Shown here in pieces: positions 49,755-61,035 of a stretch of 64,000 nucleotides of DNA. The notes below the pieces were generated by a model. It was not told the DNA's origin. It searched no databases and was given only the letters and a program-made list of their open reading frames with translations. This DNA is from Paralichthys olivaceus (Eukaryota; Chordata; Actinopteri; Pleuronectiformes; Paralichthyidae): positions 15,596,501 to 15,660,500 of the forward strand of contig NC_091112.1 in the NCBI RefSeq assembly GCF_024713975.1, given 5' to 3'. The number at the start of each line of letters is the position of its first letter. Within the stretch, counting starts at the first letter, position 1. Made by a program: the position numbers and the translations under genes.

Positions 49755-51629
49755 GTCTGCCACCTCATCATTAGCAGAGTCAAACACTCCTCCCACCTAA
49801 AACAGCTTAATTATTTGCAGTTTTAAGGTAATACCAACCAGTAGCATGTGTAATTCGCTGCTGATCTTAATTCAGTCAATGTTTGTGAACTCCTCTTGCA
49901 AACAGCTGGAAACCTGAAACCCGAGGCCACAGCCTGTGAAGTCAAACATGTAGAAATTACCTGGGATGGAGCCTGACTTTGAGCCCCATATAATATTTAG
50001 TTAAGCTATTATGTCTCATTCAGCTTTATTGAACAGTGTTAGCGATTACTAAGCATAAAATGGGCTTGTATCTTTAATCATCCGGGATACTGTCAGTGTG
50101 TACGTGCTCCCAGTTATCACTCTCTTATTCACAGAGAGTTAAAGTGCCCTCAGAGTTGTTCCTCAAAGATGAGTCTCGCCTTTCTTGTTCCTGCCTTTGA
50201 TGGAGACTTGTTTACCCACCAAATCTGTAGATCGAACTGTCCAAAATCATAAGGGGAACACGCAGGAGTTCTGCTTCGGGGCTAGATTTTCCTTTTAATG
50301 TGTCACATTAGGAGGATCATCTCCTCTGTCAGGCCCACTGCTGCTGAATGAAAAAGGAATTCAAACTCCACCAGAAATAAATAGAATTTGCTAATATTCT
50401 CCCCTCGAAAAGTAGAGTTGAAAACATGGTTTGTGATCAATAAAACATCAGGCAGCCATCAGAATGTCTTTGATCTGAAGCATTTCATCTGTGTTCTGAA
50501 TATGCTGCATGATTCAATATTCCTCTAAGAAGAGAATTGAAACGATTTCTGTGTCTGTGTTTGTGCTCTCATGGACTTATGGAGTCAAGCTGCATTGTGT
50601 GTGTTAGACAAGTGTGTGTGTGTGTGTGTGTGCGTGCTGGGCCCTATGGGAAGAGTGAACCCGCTGTGGTCAGTGGGAGTATTGACAAAAGACTGTGTGC
50701 AACCCATGTAAAATTCATGTACTGTGCCGCTTTTACAAAAGAGCCCTGGAGTGGTTTCTGGGGGAAGATTATGCTGGAGCGATGGGAGGACAGAGCCAAG
50801 GAAAAACAAGACGAAAAGCCGAGGAGAGAACGACAGAGGAGGCGAAAAAGATACAGAGGAGACAAGGTGAATCTGACTTTGAGAAGGAGAGGAGGAAAAG
50901 TGAAAATGATCCCTCTGGAGAGTCAAAGAGGTGAGTGGAGCCAAAGCCTGTCTGTCTGCAGTGCCACCATCACCCAGAGAGATAGATCCCCAAGCCTGAG
51001 CCACATTGAAGGGTAGGGTGCTCACTTTTTAATTTTTGCTCTGAGAGTGTGTCAACATCCATTTTCAGATTCAAACTCCATAAAATTACCTGACAATTGG
51101 ACATTCTTGACTTTCACACATGAAGAACGCAGCAGGAGATTGTCAGATTCAGATAAGTTCAGGAAAATGTCAGCTGAGGGGTGCGTAGAGCATGCAGTAG
51201 GAAAAAACTCTGCTGCGTACAGTGAGCAGTGTTTTTGTCGAGAACATCGACACTGGTGTCGTTCTTCAGCATCTTCTCTGTGTTTGTGTTATCATCTAGA
51301 TTTGTATTCTTCCAGTTTCACCTCTGTTGTACAAGGACATTCACTTTTGACTTTAACTGCAGAGAATATCTAGAGCAACTTGGACATTTGTAGTCTCACA
51401 TACAGCCCCTCCAGATAACTCCAGGATACATTTCCAGAATTCAGTGCATGACTGAAACCAGTGGAGTGGATATATCGTGTGTGCGACACAATCTTGTAAT
51501 TCAGCCCCTGCTGACTGATTGTGTTCTCAGAGTTTGCTGCCCACCTGTCCACTCTCTCTCTCTCTCTCTCCTCTCTTAGCTCATAGCAGTCAAAAACAAG
51601 GTAAATGATGCTGTTTTCAAGTTGAATTA
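49755..51629. other. Unannotated stretch
   Basis: No exon supported. Open frames at 50537-51025 on both strands include (GT)n or (CA)n codons and lack any family signature. Confidence 0.45.
51553..51576. repeat. (CT)n microsatellite
   Basis: CT dinucleotide run of about 10 units. Confidence 0.9.
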
Positions 51630-51891
51630 GAATTTCGGGCTTCCGGACACTTGGATGACACCACAGGTGCAGCATTGAACATTTTGTTTCTGTTGTTTTT
51701 TAACAACTGAAGAATTGGACACCAGTTGCTTCAATTGTATTGGATTTGGCTTCAACACTGTTGTCCCTTGAAACTCCTAATGTGTTTTATCGACTCACAC
51801 ACTTCACGCACTCCTCCATGGGCATAGTGGCGAGTAGATAAAATGAGTAGATAAAAGTGAATTCAAAATTTTGGGTGAACTATACCTTTAA
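51630..51891. mobile_element. TIR family 2, copy 1 (5' truncated)
   Basis: Shares with copy 2 at 59273: CACTTGGATGACA, GCTTCAATTGTATTGGATT, CTTGAAACTCC and GTGTTTT, in the same order. It ends TTTTGGGTGAACTATACCTTTAA, the inverse of the copy 2 start. The 5' terminal repeat is missing. Confidence 0.6.
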
Positions 51892-54800
51892 AAGGTACGC
51901 ACAGAGAGGCAATGTGTGAATCACACTGCAACTGATACAATAACTTGACACTGGGAACAGTGTCATTGTGATGTGGCTGTAGCAAGACACTGCATGTCAA
52001 GTTGTCCCTGACGACTGTGCCGGCAGAGTATGAATGGTGTGTGATCGAAAAAGTGCAGAATAAAGTAGCACTGCATGTGTGAATAGGTGAATGTGGCTTC
52101 TACTTTGAGTGGTTGATAAGACTGGAATATATACAGCCCATTTACCAATTGTCACAGCTATACTTGACATTTGTTGGTGGTGGATTACGGAGCGGCATCT
52201 GACAGCAGTGGCAAGACAGGAAGTAAGCATTGTGGGGTTGTAGCATTTATTTACTGACAAACCGACCTGCACATACACTTCACTACTGCAGTTCTATCCC
52301 TGCTCCAGCTGTCGCCCTCACTGACACAAGCACACACAGTCTTTCTCACATTGCTTAACAAGCTTGGACTTTGTCTACAGGACAGGGTCTGACACACGAA
52401 AATGACAGAAATAGTACATGCATCAGCTTCTAAGGACAACAGTCTATCGCCACCTCAAGTGAGCAGTAAACTACACAATGAATGCAAACAGGCAAACATC
52501 AGATCCTTTATAAAGAGATTTAGCTTTGGTATCCTCTAGTTGTCTGTCTCTGTTTTTTTTTGCCCTAACTATATGCCACATAAATACAAACTGTTGTGCA
52601 AGGTTATCTCTAGGGATGGCCTCTTTTAGGGGTCTTTTGGGGTTTGTTTTGATATTTTATGCTAACCCTGTTCCACCTCGTCATAGCAAAGAAATTCCTG
52701 GTCTTACTTTTTTCCATTGCTGTTCCTCGTTTGTAGTATTTTCTGCCACTAAACTACCAATAGGAGAATAAAAATGCCCAGTCCGTACATGGACAGAGAT
52801 TATCTTGCATATGGCGCTAAAATCTGTCTCTTACTCCTGTTCTCTTTATTTGCTCTTACAAACTGTTTAAAGCTCATTCAACATCTCCAAGCTTGTTATA
52901 CTGAACACATACAAATCGCTCCGCACAAGGTCCAGCCCTGGCTTCCTCTGATGTATCTCAGTGTAACTTCCTAATTCTATTTTAGGAGATCTCCTGTTCG
53001 CCAATGGGGGAAGTTGTTCTGCTGTTTAAGCCTGCCCCCCCTCAGCTGATTTAATTTGCCGGCTTTATCCAGAGGCGGTAGATTGACGCCAAGGCACAGT
53101 GTGCGGTCTGCTGATGCTTCTGATTTCCCTAGATGTGCTGTTGCACAATGATACAGTAAAACATGCCGTTACAGTTTCATAGATTTCCATTCCCAATCAG
53201 GACAGTGGACTATGGTCCCACTTGTGGCACAAAAAACATTCCAGTGCTTCTTTCTGTTTAAATCCATTACAAGTCATTTGTCCTGTGGGGCTGTGGGAAT
53301 GAAAAAAAATTGCATTTATGTCCATCTGCCAGACACTTAATTCATTTCTGTAGCACCACACTTTCAGCGCTAGAGAAAATATCTGTATATATTTTGCTAT
53401 ACCAACATACAAAAGGGGAGTTCTAGTATTGTTATTGGATTGTAGCAATTGTGTCACAAAGTCATTAATTTAGAATGTGTTGGTAAAACCTGTGGGACTG
53501 TATAGAATTAAAATGTGTGTAACAACAAATTGTGTGAGAGTGCTTCAGCTGATGGTAACTGATTGAGACAGCTTGTTCAACAGAGTCATTTTAATGCAGT
53601 GGAAAGTGCTCATAGTGATCATTTCTGTCAGGGTCAAATTGATCTCTACAAGCAGATTGAATATTGTAACTGATTATTTTTCATGTATTGATCATGTAAA
53701 TTAAAACGTTATCGGCGTTTCAATGCTTACCACATGAATATTAAGAAACAAAATGGACAACTTTGTGGCCAAAGTCTGAATGGTCACAATATGCTCCAAA
53801 CATCTGCAGCTGTGAGACAGCAGGGACAGTAGTCATGTATAAAGCTCCTTTACCACTGGTCAAAAAACTCACTAACATCCTATAACATCTGGCTTTTGTC
53901 TACAACAGGAATGGATGGAATCAGCATTCTGATTAAATGACTGCAGCAGAAATAAGTTTCATTGGCTCTGATGGAAACAAAACATCCAGGTGAATGTGTT
54001 CATTTCCTTTTCTTTATTTTACACCTTTTCCGACTTGACTTCACATACGCTGGAATTCTAAGTGATCAAACAGGGTTCAGTTGCCATGTTGTGTTACCTC
54101 CTTAACAGAAAGGCAAACTCCTCTACTGGCAATGGGAAAAGCATTACCTTATAGTTGGTTTATATGAGTTTATAAAACGTGCGTATACCCACTAATTTTG
54201 TTGTGTAGAAGAGGTATAAATGTCCTGAAATTCAAACAAAATAGGAACAGAAGGGGAAAATACTAATTTTATTAAACAGAGTAAGGTACTAATTTGAGAA
54301 GTCTAAAATATCTTGACATACTGATCTGGCCAATGATAAGCTAGTGCTGATAAATGAAGAAGGCAGGTGGCATCTCCTCTTTGTCACTCTGCGAGGCCAA
54401 GATAGGCTAGTCATTTGACAAGCTTCATAATGCACGTTCATACCTCAATAATCTACTGCGTCATGGCCAATGTCAAGAAATTAGATGTGGTTTTCAAGAG
54501 AAATGGAAAACATTGTTATTTAGTTAAAGGCAAGGCAAGTCAGTGTGCCAAGTGTGTGTGACTGCGCTCTCAGTGATGGAAAAAGGCCAGTCTGGAGCAT
54601 CATAGCAGCTGGAAACATGCAGCTAATCTGGTTGCCCAAGCAGCTTTCACAAGGCCGCATTTGGACAGAGACAATGTTACGCTACAAGCAAGCTAATAGC
54701 TAAGAAAAAGGGAGAATTTGTGAATAATCCTTGTCTCAAAGAGCCGATAACTTTTCAGTTTGGCATGTGAGGATATGGGAGACATAACAAATACCACCTA

Positions 54801-55679
54801 ACTAGACATTTTTTTGTGTGAGGCATTACAGCCAAGTTTGACAAAAGGGAGTTGGGTTTGTCCCTGTCTATATATTCCTCATATATATGAAGTGTATTTA
54901 TATCCACTCAAAAAACTCTCAGCTCTCTGTACTGCGGGTCGTACGATTGGGTCTATGCAGCAAGCAGGTGGCGAACAAAGCAAATGCCATCATCTCTGAG
55001 CCTGCCCTTCCTCACATTCTGTGTTTAACGTGCTGCCATCTGCTCCCCAGTCTTACAGCTGAGAAAAACAGGTCAGAGGAGCTCTTCACCTGTGCTGCTT
55101 TTGGCCTTTTGAAATGTCGATAAATGACAAAAGAAGGTCGTGGCTGCTTGTCAGCCATGATGTCAACAGTTGGCGTTTATTAATAATTGCATTTAAAATT
55201 GATTCACACTATGCCTTTCCCTAGTGAAATGAAGGATCAACACCTAGCGCTGGCAAGCAGCTATCTGTTGTTTCCTGTGCAGTGCGTGAGTAATGATGCT
55301 TTTAATACTAGCTGTGAAACTAATTGCTCATTGGGGCAAAGATAAAATCTGAACGTGAGAGAGGATGACAGCAAGGCGATGTTTTGTTACATCACACCTC
55401 CACACCCCTTCCAAAGGGACCTGCTGGCCTCAAATCCCTGTTTTCTACTGTATATTTGTTTCTTACTTTGTGTTAATTTGTTAATACATTATACCTAACT
55501 AGGATTATTCTCGACTTGTAACTGATGCTTATTGAGACATGAGCAATGAATGTTTTACAGATAGCATTGTGACAGGGGGAAGTTGGAGTGTCTAAAACAA
55601 CTGTACGTAGGTGTTTGGTTACAAGAGAGATTTAAATCATCTTCAAAACATTTGATCGGTGTAGCTAAGTTAATATAAC
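51892..55679. other. Unannotated stretch
   Basis: No exon, RNA gene or element end that I can support in nearly 3.8 kb. AT-rich, with only short chance frames. Confidence 0.45.
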
Positions 55680-56057
55680 ACAGTGTGGAGCAGTAGAGAG
55701 ATATAGAATCATCTTAATTGCCCCCTGGTGGCTGTCTGCAGTGTAACCCTGCTTCCTCCATGTTAGTGGAAGGGACACAGACCCAACTAAAAATAAAATA
55801 AAGTAGTACACGTCAAAAATAATTTCCTTAAAAATGGTTTCTGTCATTTAAGGTAGTTCTTATCACACTGATGTTTATTCAAGTGCTTTTTCCTAATGAC
55901 GAGGTAAAGCATCATCATTGAAAGCTGAGATTTCTTGCTACTGTGTAGACTCTGTCCCCAAATGATGGCAGTGCACATATCCCACAAATTTGGTCTTCAG
56001 TTTTGTACAACAGGAGGAAGTGGAGGCAGGTTGTCCATCTTTACATTTAGTCTATGG
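55680..56057 (+). mobile_element. TIR family 1, copy C
   Basis: The interior is TTGCCCCCTGGTGGCTGTCT, CTTCCTCCATGTTAGTGGAA, AAATGGTTTCTGTCATTTAA and GGTAGTTCTTATCACACTGA. The 3' end is GTTGTCCATCTTTACATTTA then GTCTATGG, the inverse of the start consensus. The 5' terminal repeat is eroded. Confidence 0.65.
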
Positions 56058-57988
56058 TGTTATACAGTAATAATTGAGCACAGGGACACAGGATTACATC
56101 ATGATGAAAATACATTCTGTATTTCATTGTGTGGTAATAATCAATCAGTAAAAGAATATACAATTATTTTACTGTAGAATGAATACCTAAATCTTTTAAA
56201 ATAAACATGCAGCTGATACTACTGCACTTAAATACAATTTTAAATGGCAGACTTTTACTGTTTTCAAAATGATCCGTTATTAAATGGTGTTGGAAATGCT
56301 ACTTTAACTTCAATATAGGATCTGGATACACACCAGTGGTTATAAAACAGATTGTATGCTTCTCTTTTTCTACTGCAGATTTGCTGAATCAACCTCATTT
56401 CCACATTTGAGCAACTTATAGCTGAAATATTTCCCAGTTATTTTCCACTCCAGACCACAACCTGCTGGTTTTCCATCTCACCAGGTGCATGTTGGAAATT
56501 TACAGTCAAGCCCATTCACCTTCCATCCCCTTGCATAGCTGAGTGAAACCCAGCAGAGCTGCAGGTCCTGAGAATCAAAATTAACAACCAGTTTTATCAA
56601 GTTCATTTATGCCTTCGAGATCATTCGGGCCATAAATGTGTTAAGTGCTCTCAAGTACATAGAGGTTGGAGGTAACAGCCAGTAACAGTGAGTTCTTAAA
56701 AAATGGGCTTTCTTTGGCTCAATCATGGAACATCATGCAAATCGCTGTGAGAAGGTAAACAGGAGACAAGCCAGACAGAGTGATGTGCTTCTTAATGCCT
56801 AACAGGTGCCATGTTCCCATTATGACACCCGTAACAGCTGGGAGATGGTGGAAAACAGCCTCATCATCAGGATTAAAGATTATGATTGAGTTAATGTGTG
56901 GGTGCAGTTACTGTAGACACATAGCATGTTTGTGTGTGTGTATGTATGAAGCTGCACATTAATGTATATGTGCATGCCAGCAGCTGTATATGTGTTTGTG
57001 TGTGGGTATCTTGCATGGGAGCAATTTCAATGCTCCATTATTCTTTATGCCTGCACACACACACAAACACACACCATATTTACGGATCCTGGAAATGAAA
57101 GACAGTATACTTTACCCTAATGTGTTCCACCACAGCTCCACTGAGCTCTTAGCTCTTCCTCTTCTCTTTTAACTCTATTTCCTGGTGTGGGTTGCCTGTC
57201 CCACAAGTGCAGGAATGTGTGAAGTGTGTGGCAAATGTAGATGGGGAGAGGAGCGGCAAGTTGCCCTGTCACTCGGTGTGGCCTTGTCACACTCAGGCTG
57301 TGTGGAGTGACTCCGACATGTCCTCTGGCCCCGGCCCATCAATTATAGATGGAACAAGGAGCCTGAGAGTGAAAACTCTGCAACACAGCACAATATCGCA
57401 AACACAGGTGGGGCTGGGTCAGGTGACCATCACGGCACAAACAAACACGCCTGAATAAACACAACAAAATGTGAAAGAAACCTGCAAAGCTTTGATTTCA
57501 CTTATGGCTTGCAAGTAGTTTACAATGCTGGCAGGAGCCTCACTTTCAAAGTAGAGTCATTTTTGAAACAGCAGATTGTTGATTTCAGAGGCAAACAAAA
57601 ACTGGCCTTTTTTTGTCCAGCAAACAGTCGTTAATTTAGTAAATTTCCTGTTTCCACCTGAAGCAGCATCCACCTGTTGAGGATACATGTAGAAAACATA
57701 AACCAGCATCATTGCTATGATATTGCAGCCTTGAGCTAGTGAGATGTTGGAAAACAAGTGTAAGATCCAAAAGTACCAGGAACTTTTTTCAAGGATATAG
57801 GTTCTTGCAGATGGTTGTTCACCAATATTTCCACCACGGTCTAAGGACCAAAGGGAGATTAGGCAATTTAGCCTGTTAGCATATGAACAACTGAGAGCTA
57901 CAACAAACTGTTATACTGCAGTCCATAAGGTGGAGGTAATACAGAAGGCTAAATGATTTGGCCATAGCAACATAACAACAACAGTAAA
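56058..57988. other. Unannotated stretch
   Basis: No exon supported. Scattered short GT and CA runs near 56930-57070. Confidence 0.45.
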
Positions 57989-58345
57989 CCATAGATTGTG
58001 TATAAAGATGGACGGCATGACACCTGGTGGCTGGCTGCATTATAGGTCCCAATCCCTGCCCTCCTTCATGTTAGTGGATTGGACATGGACTCAACAAAAG
58101 TCAAAATGCATGTCGTGTCTTTTCTGAAAGATGAATTCTGTCATTTTAAGTATTTCGTATCACACTGATGTTCCTTCAAGGGCAAATTTTTCCAGTAAGT
58201 TTGGCTGTAATTAGTTATTTGATGCTATAAAAACCAGGTGAAATGAGTAACAGAAAAGAAAGACTCATGATTGGTCAAGCTTTTGTATTCGCGGGACCTC
58301 ACGACTACAGCTTCATCCAGTTTGGCTTCATTTCTGGAGCAGACA
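57989..58345 (+). mobile_element. TIR family 1, copy D (3' truncated)
   Basis: It has the best 5' end: CCATAGATTGTGTATAAAGA then TGGACGGCATGA. The interior is CACCTGGTGGCTGGCTGCAT, CATGTTAGTGGATTGGACAT, TTAGTTATTTGATGCTATAA and CATGATTGGTCAAGCTTTTG. The expected inverted 3' end is absent. Confidence 0.65.
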
Positions 58346-59272
58346 TGTTGGACATTCAAATCATGCTGCTGTTGATTGTGATTCACTGATTGGCAAATGG
58401 AATTTTGGAGTCAACACTGGAAAAGAGACGAGCACTAGCACACAAAGTATAAACACAACACCCAAAATGACTTCAAGTAAAGAAGAACTGATTTTATAAG
58501 CTGTTACAAAGATTGACCAGCTGAAATAAAACATAGGTCTACTTGACCAATAAGGCATCTTCAGCACTAAAGCCCCACCCCAAAGTTACATGTACTTTCA
58601 TAAAGTAGTGCCCAAACCAGCAGGGACTATTCAGGGGATGAAAACATTTCCCTAGAACTTATTTAGACCCTGGTCTCTTTATTGCAAAAGCACAGAGTTT
58701 CTGCAAAGGTTCCTTGTTCCTGGAGAAAGTTCCTACAGTGGATCCAAATATATAATCCCACTTTGTTTTTCTGTTCTCACCTAACTTCAATACGAATACA
58801 AACTTCCTGTAGGTCAGGAATTTAGTGTAAGCATCAATTTTAGCCAGCATGCAAATTTCATCAGAATGAATGGGGCACCATCTTGGAATGCTCCGTCCAC
58901 TTCTCCGTTATACATCCATGGTCTGAAAACACAGCTGTCACTTTTGCAGCTTTCGTCCCCGTGAGAATGCCACAGTTTCTCCTCGAGTAATGTTTGCACA
59001 CTGGCTGCTCGCTTCCTCAGTTTGACCTGTCTGAAGAGGAAGAATGAAAAGCTGGAATGATGTATGCAGGGACGCTTGGCAATCGTCAAAGCATCAATCA
59101 AATGTTTTAACACCCTGTGTTCTATTCATAGAGAGTCATTAATCACAGAGGAGGGAGTCTAGCTGCAGATTCAAAAGAGCCTGTAGTGACGATGGCGGCC
59201 TGAAAAAAATGTAGTCCTCTGAGACTTGAAACTAAGTTGATTATCTGTGGAGGCTGGAACAAAACACAGGTA
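58346..59272. other. Unannotated stretch
   Basis: A minus-strand frame at 58814-59113 follows a good acceptor-like CTTCCTCTTCAG, but no donor or family is recognised. The CCATGGATGTATAA-type word near 58910 suggests a repeat end. Confidence 0.4.
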
Positions 59273-59570
59273 TTAAAGGGATAGTATACCCAAAAGTGAA
59301 AATTCACCTATGATCTATACTCACCACTATACCAATTGAGGGGTGGGTGAAGTGTTTGAGTCCACAAAACTCTTTTGGAGTTTCAGTGTTGGTGGGGCTT
59401 ACTGACACTTGGATGACAGCACAGGAGCAGTGCTTTTTTCTGTTATAGTTTTACAGTGGTCCCCAGTTACTTCAATTGTATTGGATTGGGCTGCAACGCT
59501 GTTTACCCCTGAAACTCCAGAAGTGTTTTGTGTACTCAAAGTTTAATTTTTGGATGAACAATCACTTTAA
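59273..59570. mobile_element. TIR family 2, copy 2 (both ends, TTAA flanks)
   Basis: It starts TTAAAGGGATAGTATACCCA and ends TTTTGGATGAACAATCACTTTAA, an imperfect inverted repeat of about 22 bp with TTAA at both ends. This resembles the common teleost TTAAAGGGATAGTTCACCCA termini. There is no open frame. Whether TTAA is a target duplication or part of the repeat cannot be told from one copy. Confidence 0.65.
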
Positions 59571-60839
59571 CCTTCAACACAACAGTGTGTCTCCAAATAT
59601 GTTTGTGTGTCTTGGAATAAGTTAAATGAATATTCTATGTACAATTCCTCACTAAAATGCTTTCTGCTTTGTGCGGGGTCTTTGCAGAGATTAGAGCATG
59701 TAGACACACACACCCACAAACAAACACACACTGCAGCTGTGCATGTTTTTCCATCTGACAGTGTATAGATCAGCCTCTTGTTACATTATGATGGCATTCC
59801 TCACAGTGTTATTCACACCATTAGACAGACAGAAAATAGCACCATTATGATTTCGGCATCGCTCTGGTGCCTGTGGGGCCTTAATGCCTGTCCAGATGGA
59901 TTTCCTGAAATTAACATTTTCAAAGTCGCTCAGCACTTTCCTCAATACCAATTCATAACAATGACGACGAACATCATCAGACAACAACAGGAAACTCAAA
60001 CAAGCGGACTCACTTTTGATGTACGCTCTGTAACAGGGACAGTAGTGTAGTAAAGCTGTATGAAGACATTTATATAATGAATCCCCAGTGATGGTGTCAT
60101 TGTAATGACACAGAGAATGCCCTGTGTTTCACCTTTCAGGCTACATACAGGTGTGTTATTATAATTTTCTCCTAACAAAAGTGAGGATTTAACATAAATA
60201 TGAGATAAAGCAAAAGAGAGTGTTATATTTTGAGATTTAAGTATATAACTATCTCTCTTTGAATATCAGGTTTCTATAAAGGGCACTATGCCAACTCTGG
60301 CCTGGACCTTGAGGCAATTAGTCTGACCCAAAATAACAGGTGAGAAAGGTGGACCAACACCGACCCAAAGAGTTGGTTTCTGTCTGGGTTTGTTGGATAA
60401 TTCAGACTTTGTGAACAAGACAGCATTAAACAACGCAAGAAGAAAAAAGGGGGCTCAAAGGAGACTTCCCTGTTTTGACAACTTAATGTTGAAACAATGA
60501 GGATGTTCATTTTTCTGGTAGTAGTAGCATTGTTATTATGATATCACAGTGGAAATGACATTTTTGAAGTGAACCCATTGATTCATTTTCTTGATTTAAA
60601 TAGGAAAACTGCTTCTTTTTATTAAAACAAGTAAACAAATTAAAAAGCCAAACAATGCCAGGTATAGTTAGACACAGCTGATGATGACTGGACTTAAGTG
60701 TCCACCCTGAATTACAATGTGAAACGAAAACCTACCAGATCAAATGTAAACTGTAGAAAGACTTGAACCTCAAATGTGATTCTTAGAGCAGTAGTTTTAA
60801 AGGACTGTGTAATTGTTAGTGTGTGTTTTTTAAAACAAA
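59571..60839. other. Unannotated stretch
   Basis: No exon or element supported. Confidence 0.45.
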
Positions 60840-61035
60840 GAACTACCTTAAATGACTTACACCAATTTAGGTAAATATAAATTGTAATATGATTTTTGTT
60901 TTTAGTTCATGCCCCACCCTCTAACATGGAGGAGGCAGGATTTATGACCTATGCTGCAGCCAGCCACCAGGGGGCGATCTCTATTTTGGAGTGCTGTCAT
61001 ATCATCCACTCTATGCTCCACGGTCACTGTATACG
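60840..61035 (-). mobile_element. TIR family 1, copy E (minus orientation, partial)
   Basis: Plus strand reads CTAACATGGAGGAGGCAGGA, TTATGACCTATGCTGCAGCC, AGCCACCAGGGGGCGATCT and GCTGTCATATCATCCACTCT, the inverse of the first half of the family. AACTACCTTAAATGAC at its left edge matches the interior of copy C inverted. Confidence 0.65.

Noticed and set aside
50537..51025. Overlapping 159- and 146-codon frames on opposite strands
   Set aside because: Both cross a (GT)n/(CA)n tract and contain low-complexity Arg/Lys or Ser runs. No recognisable domain.
58814..59113. 99-codon minus-strand frame after a good acceptor-like site
   Set aside because: No matching donor or protein family, and nearby CCATGGATGTATAA-type sequence suggests repeat DNA.
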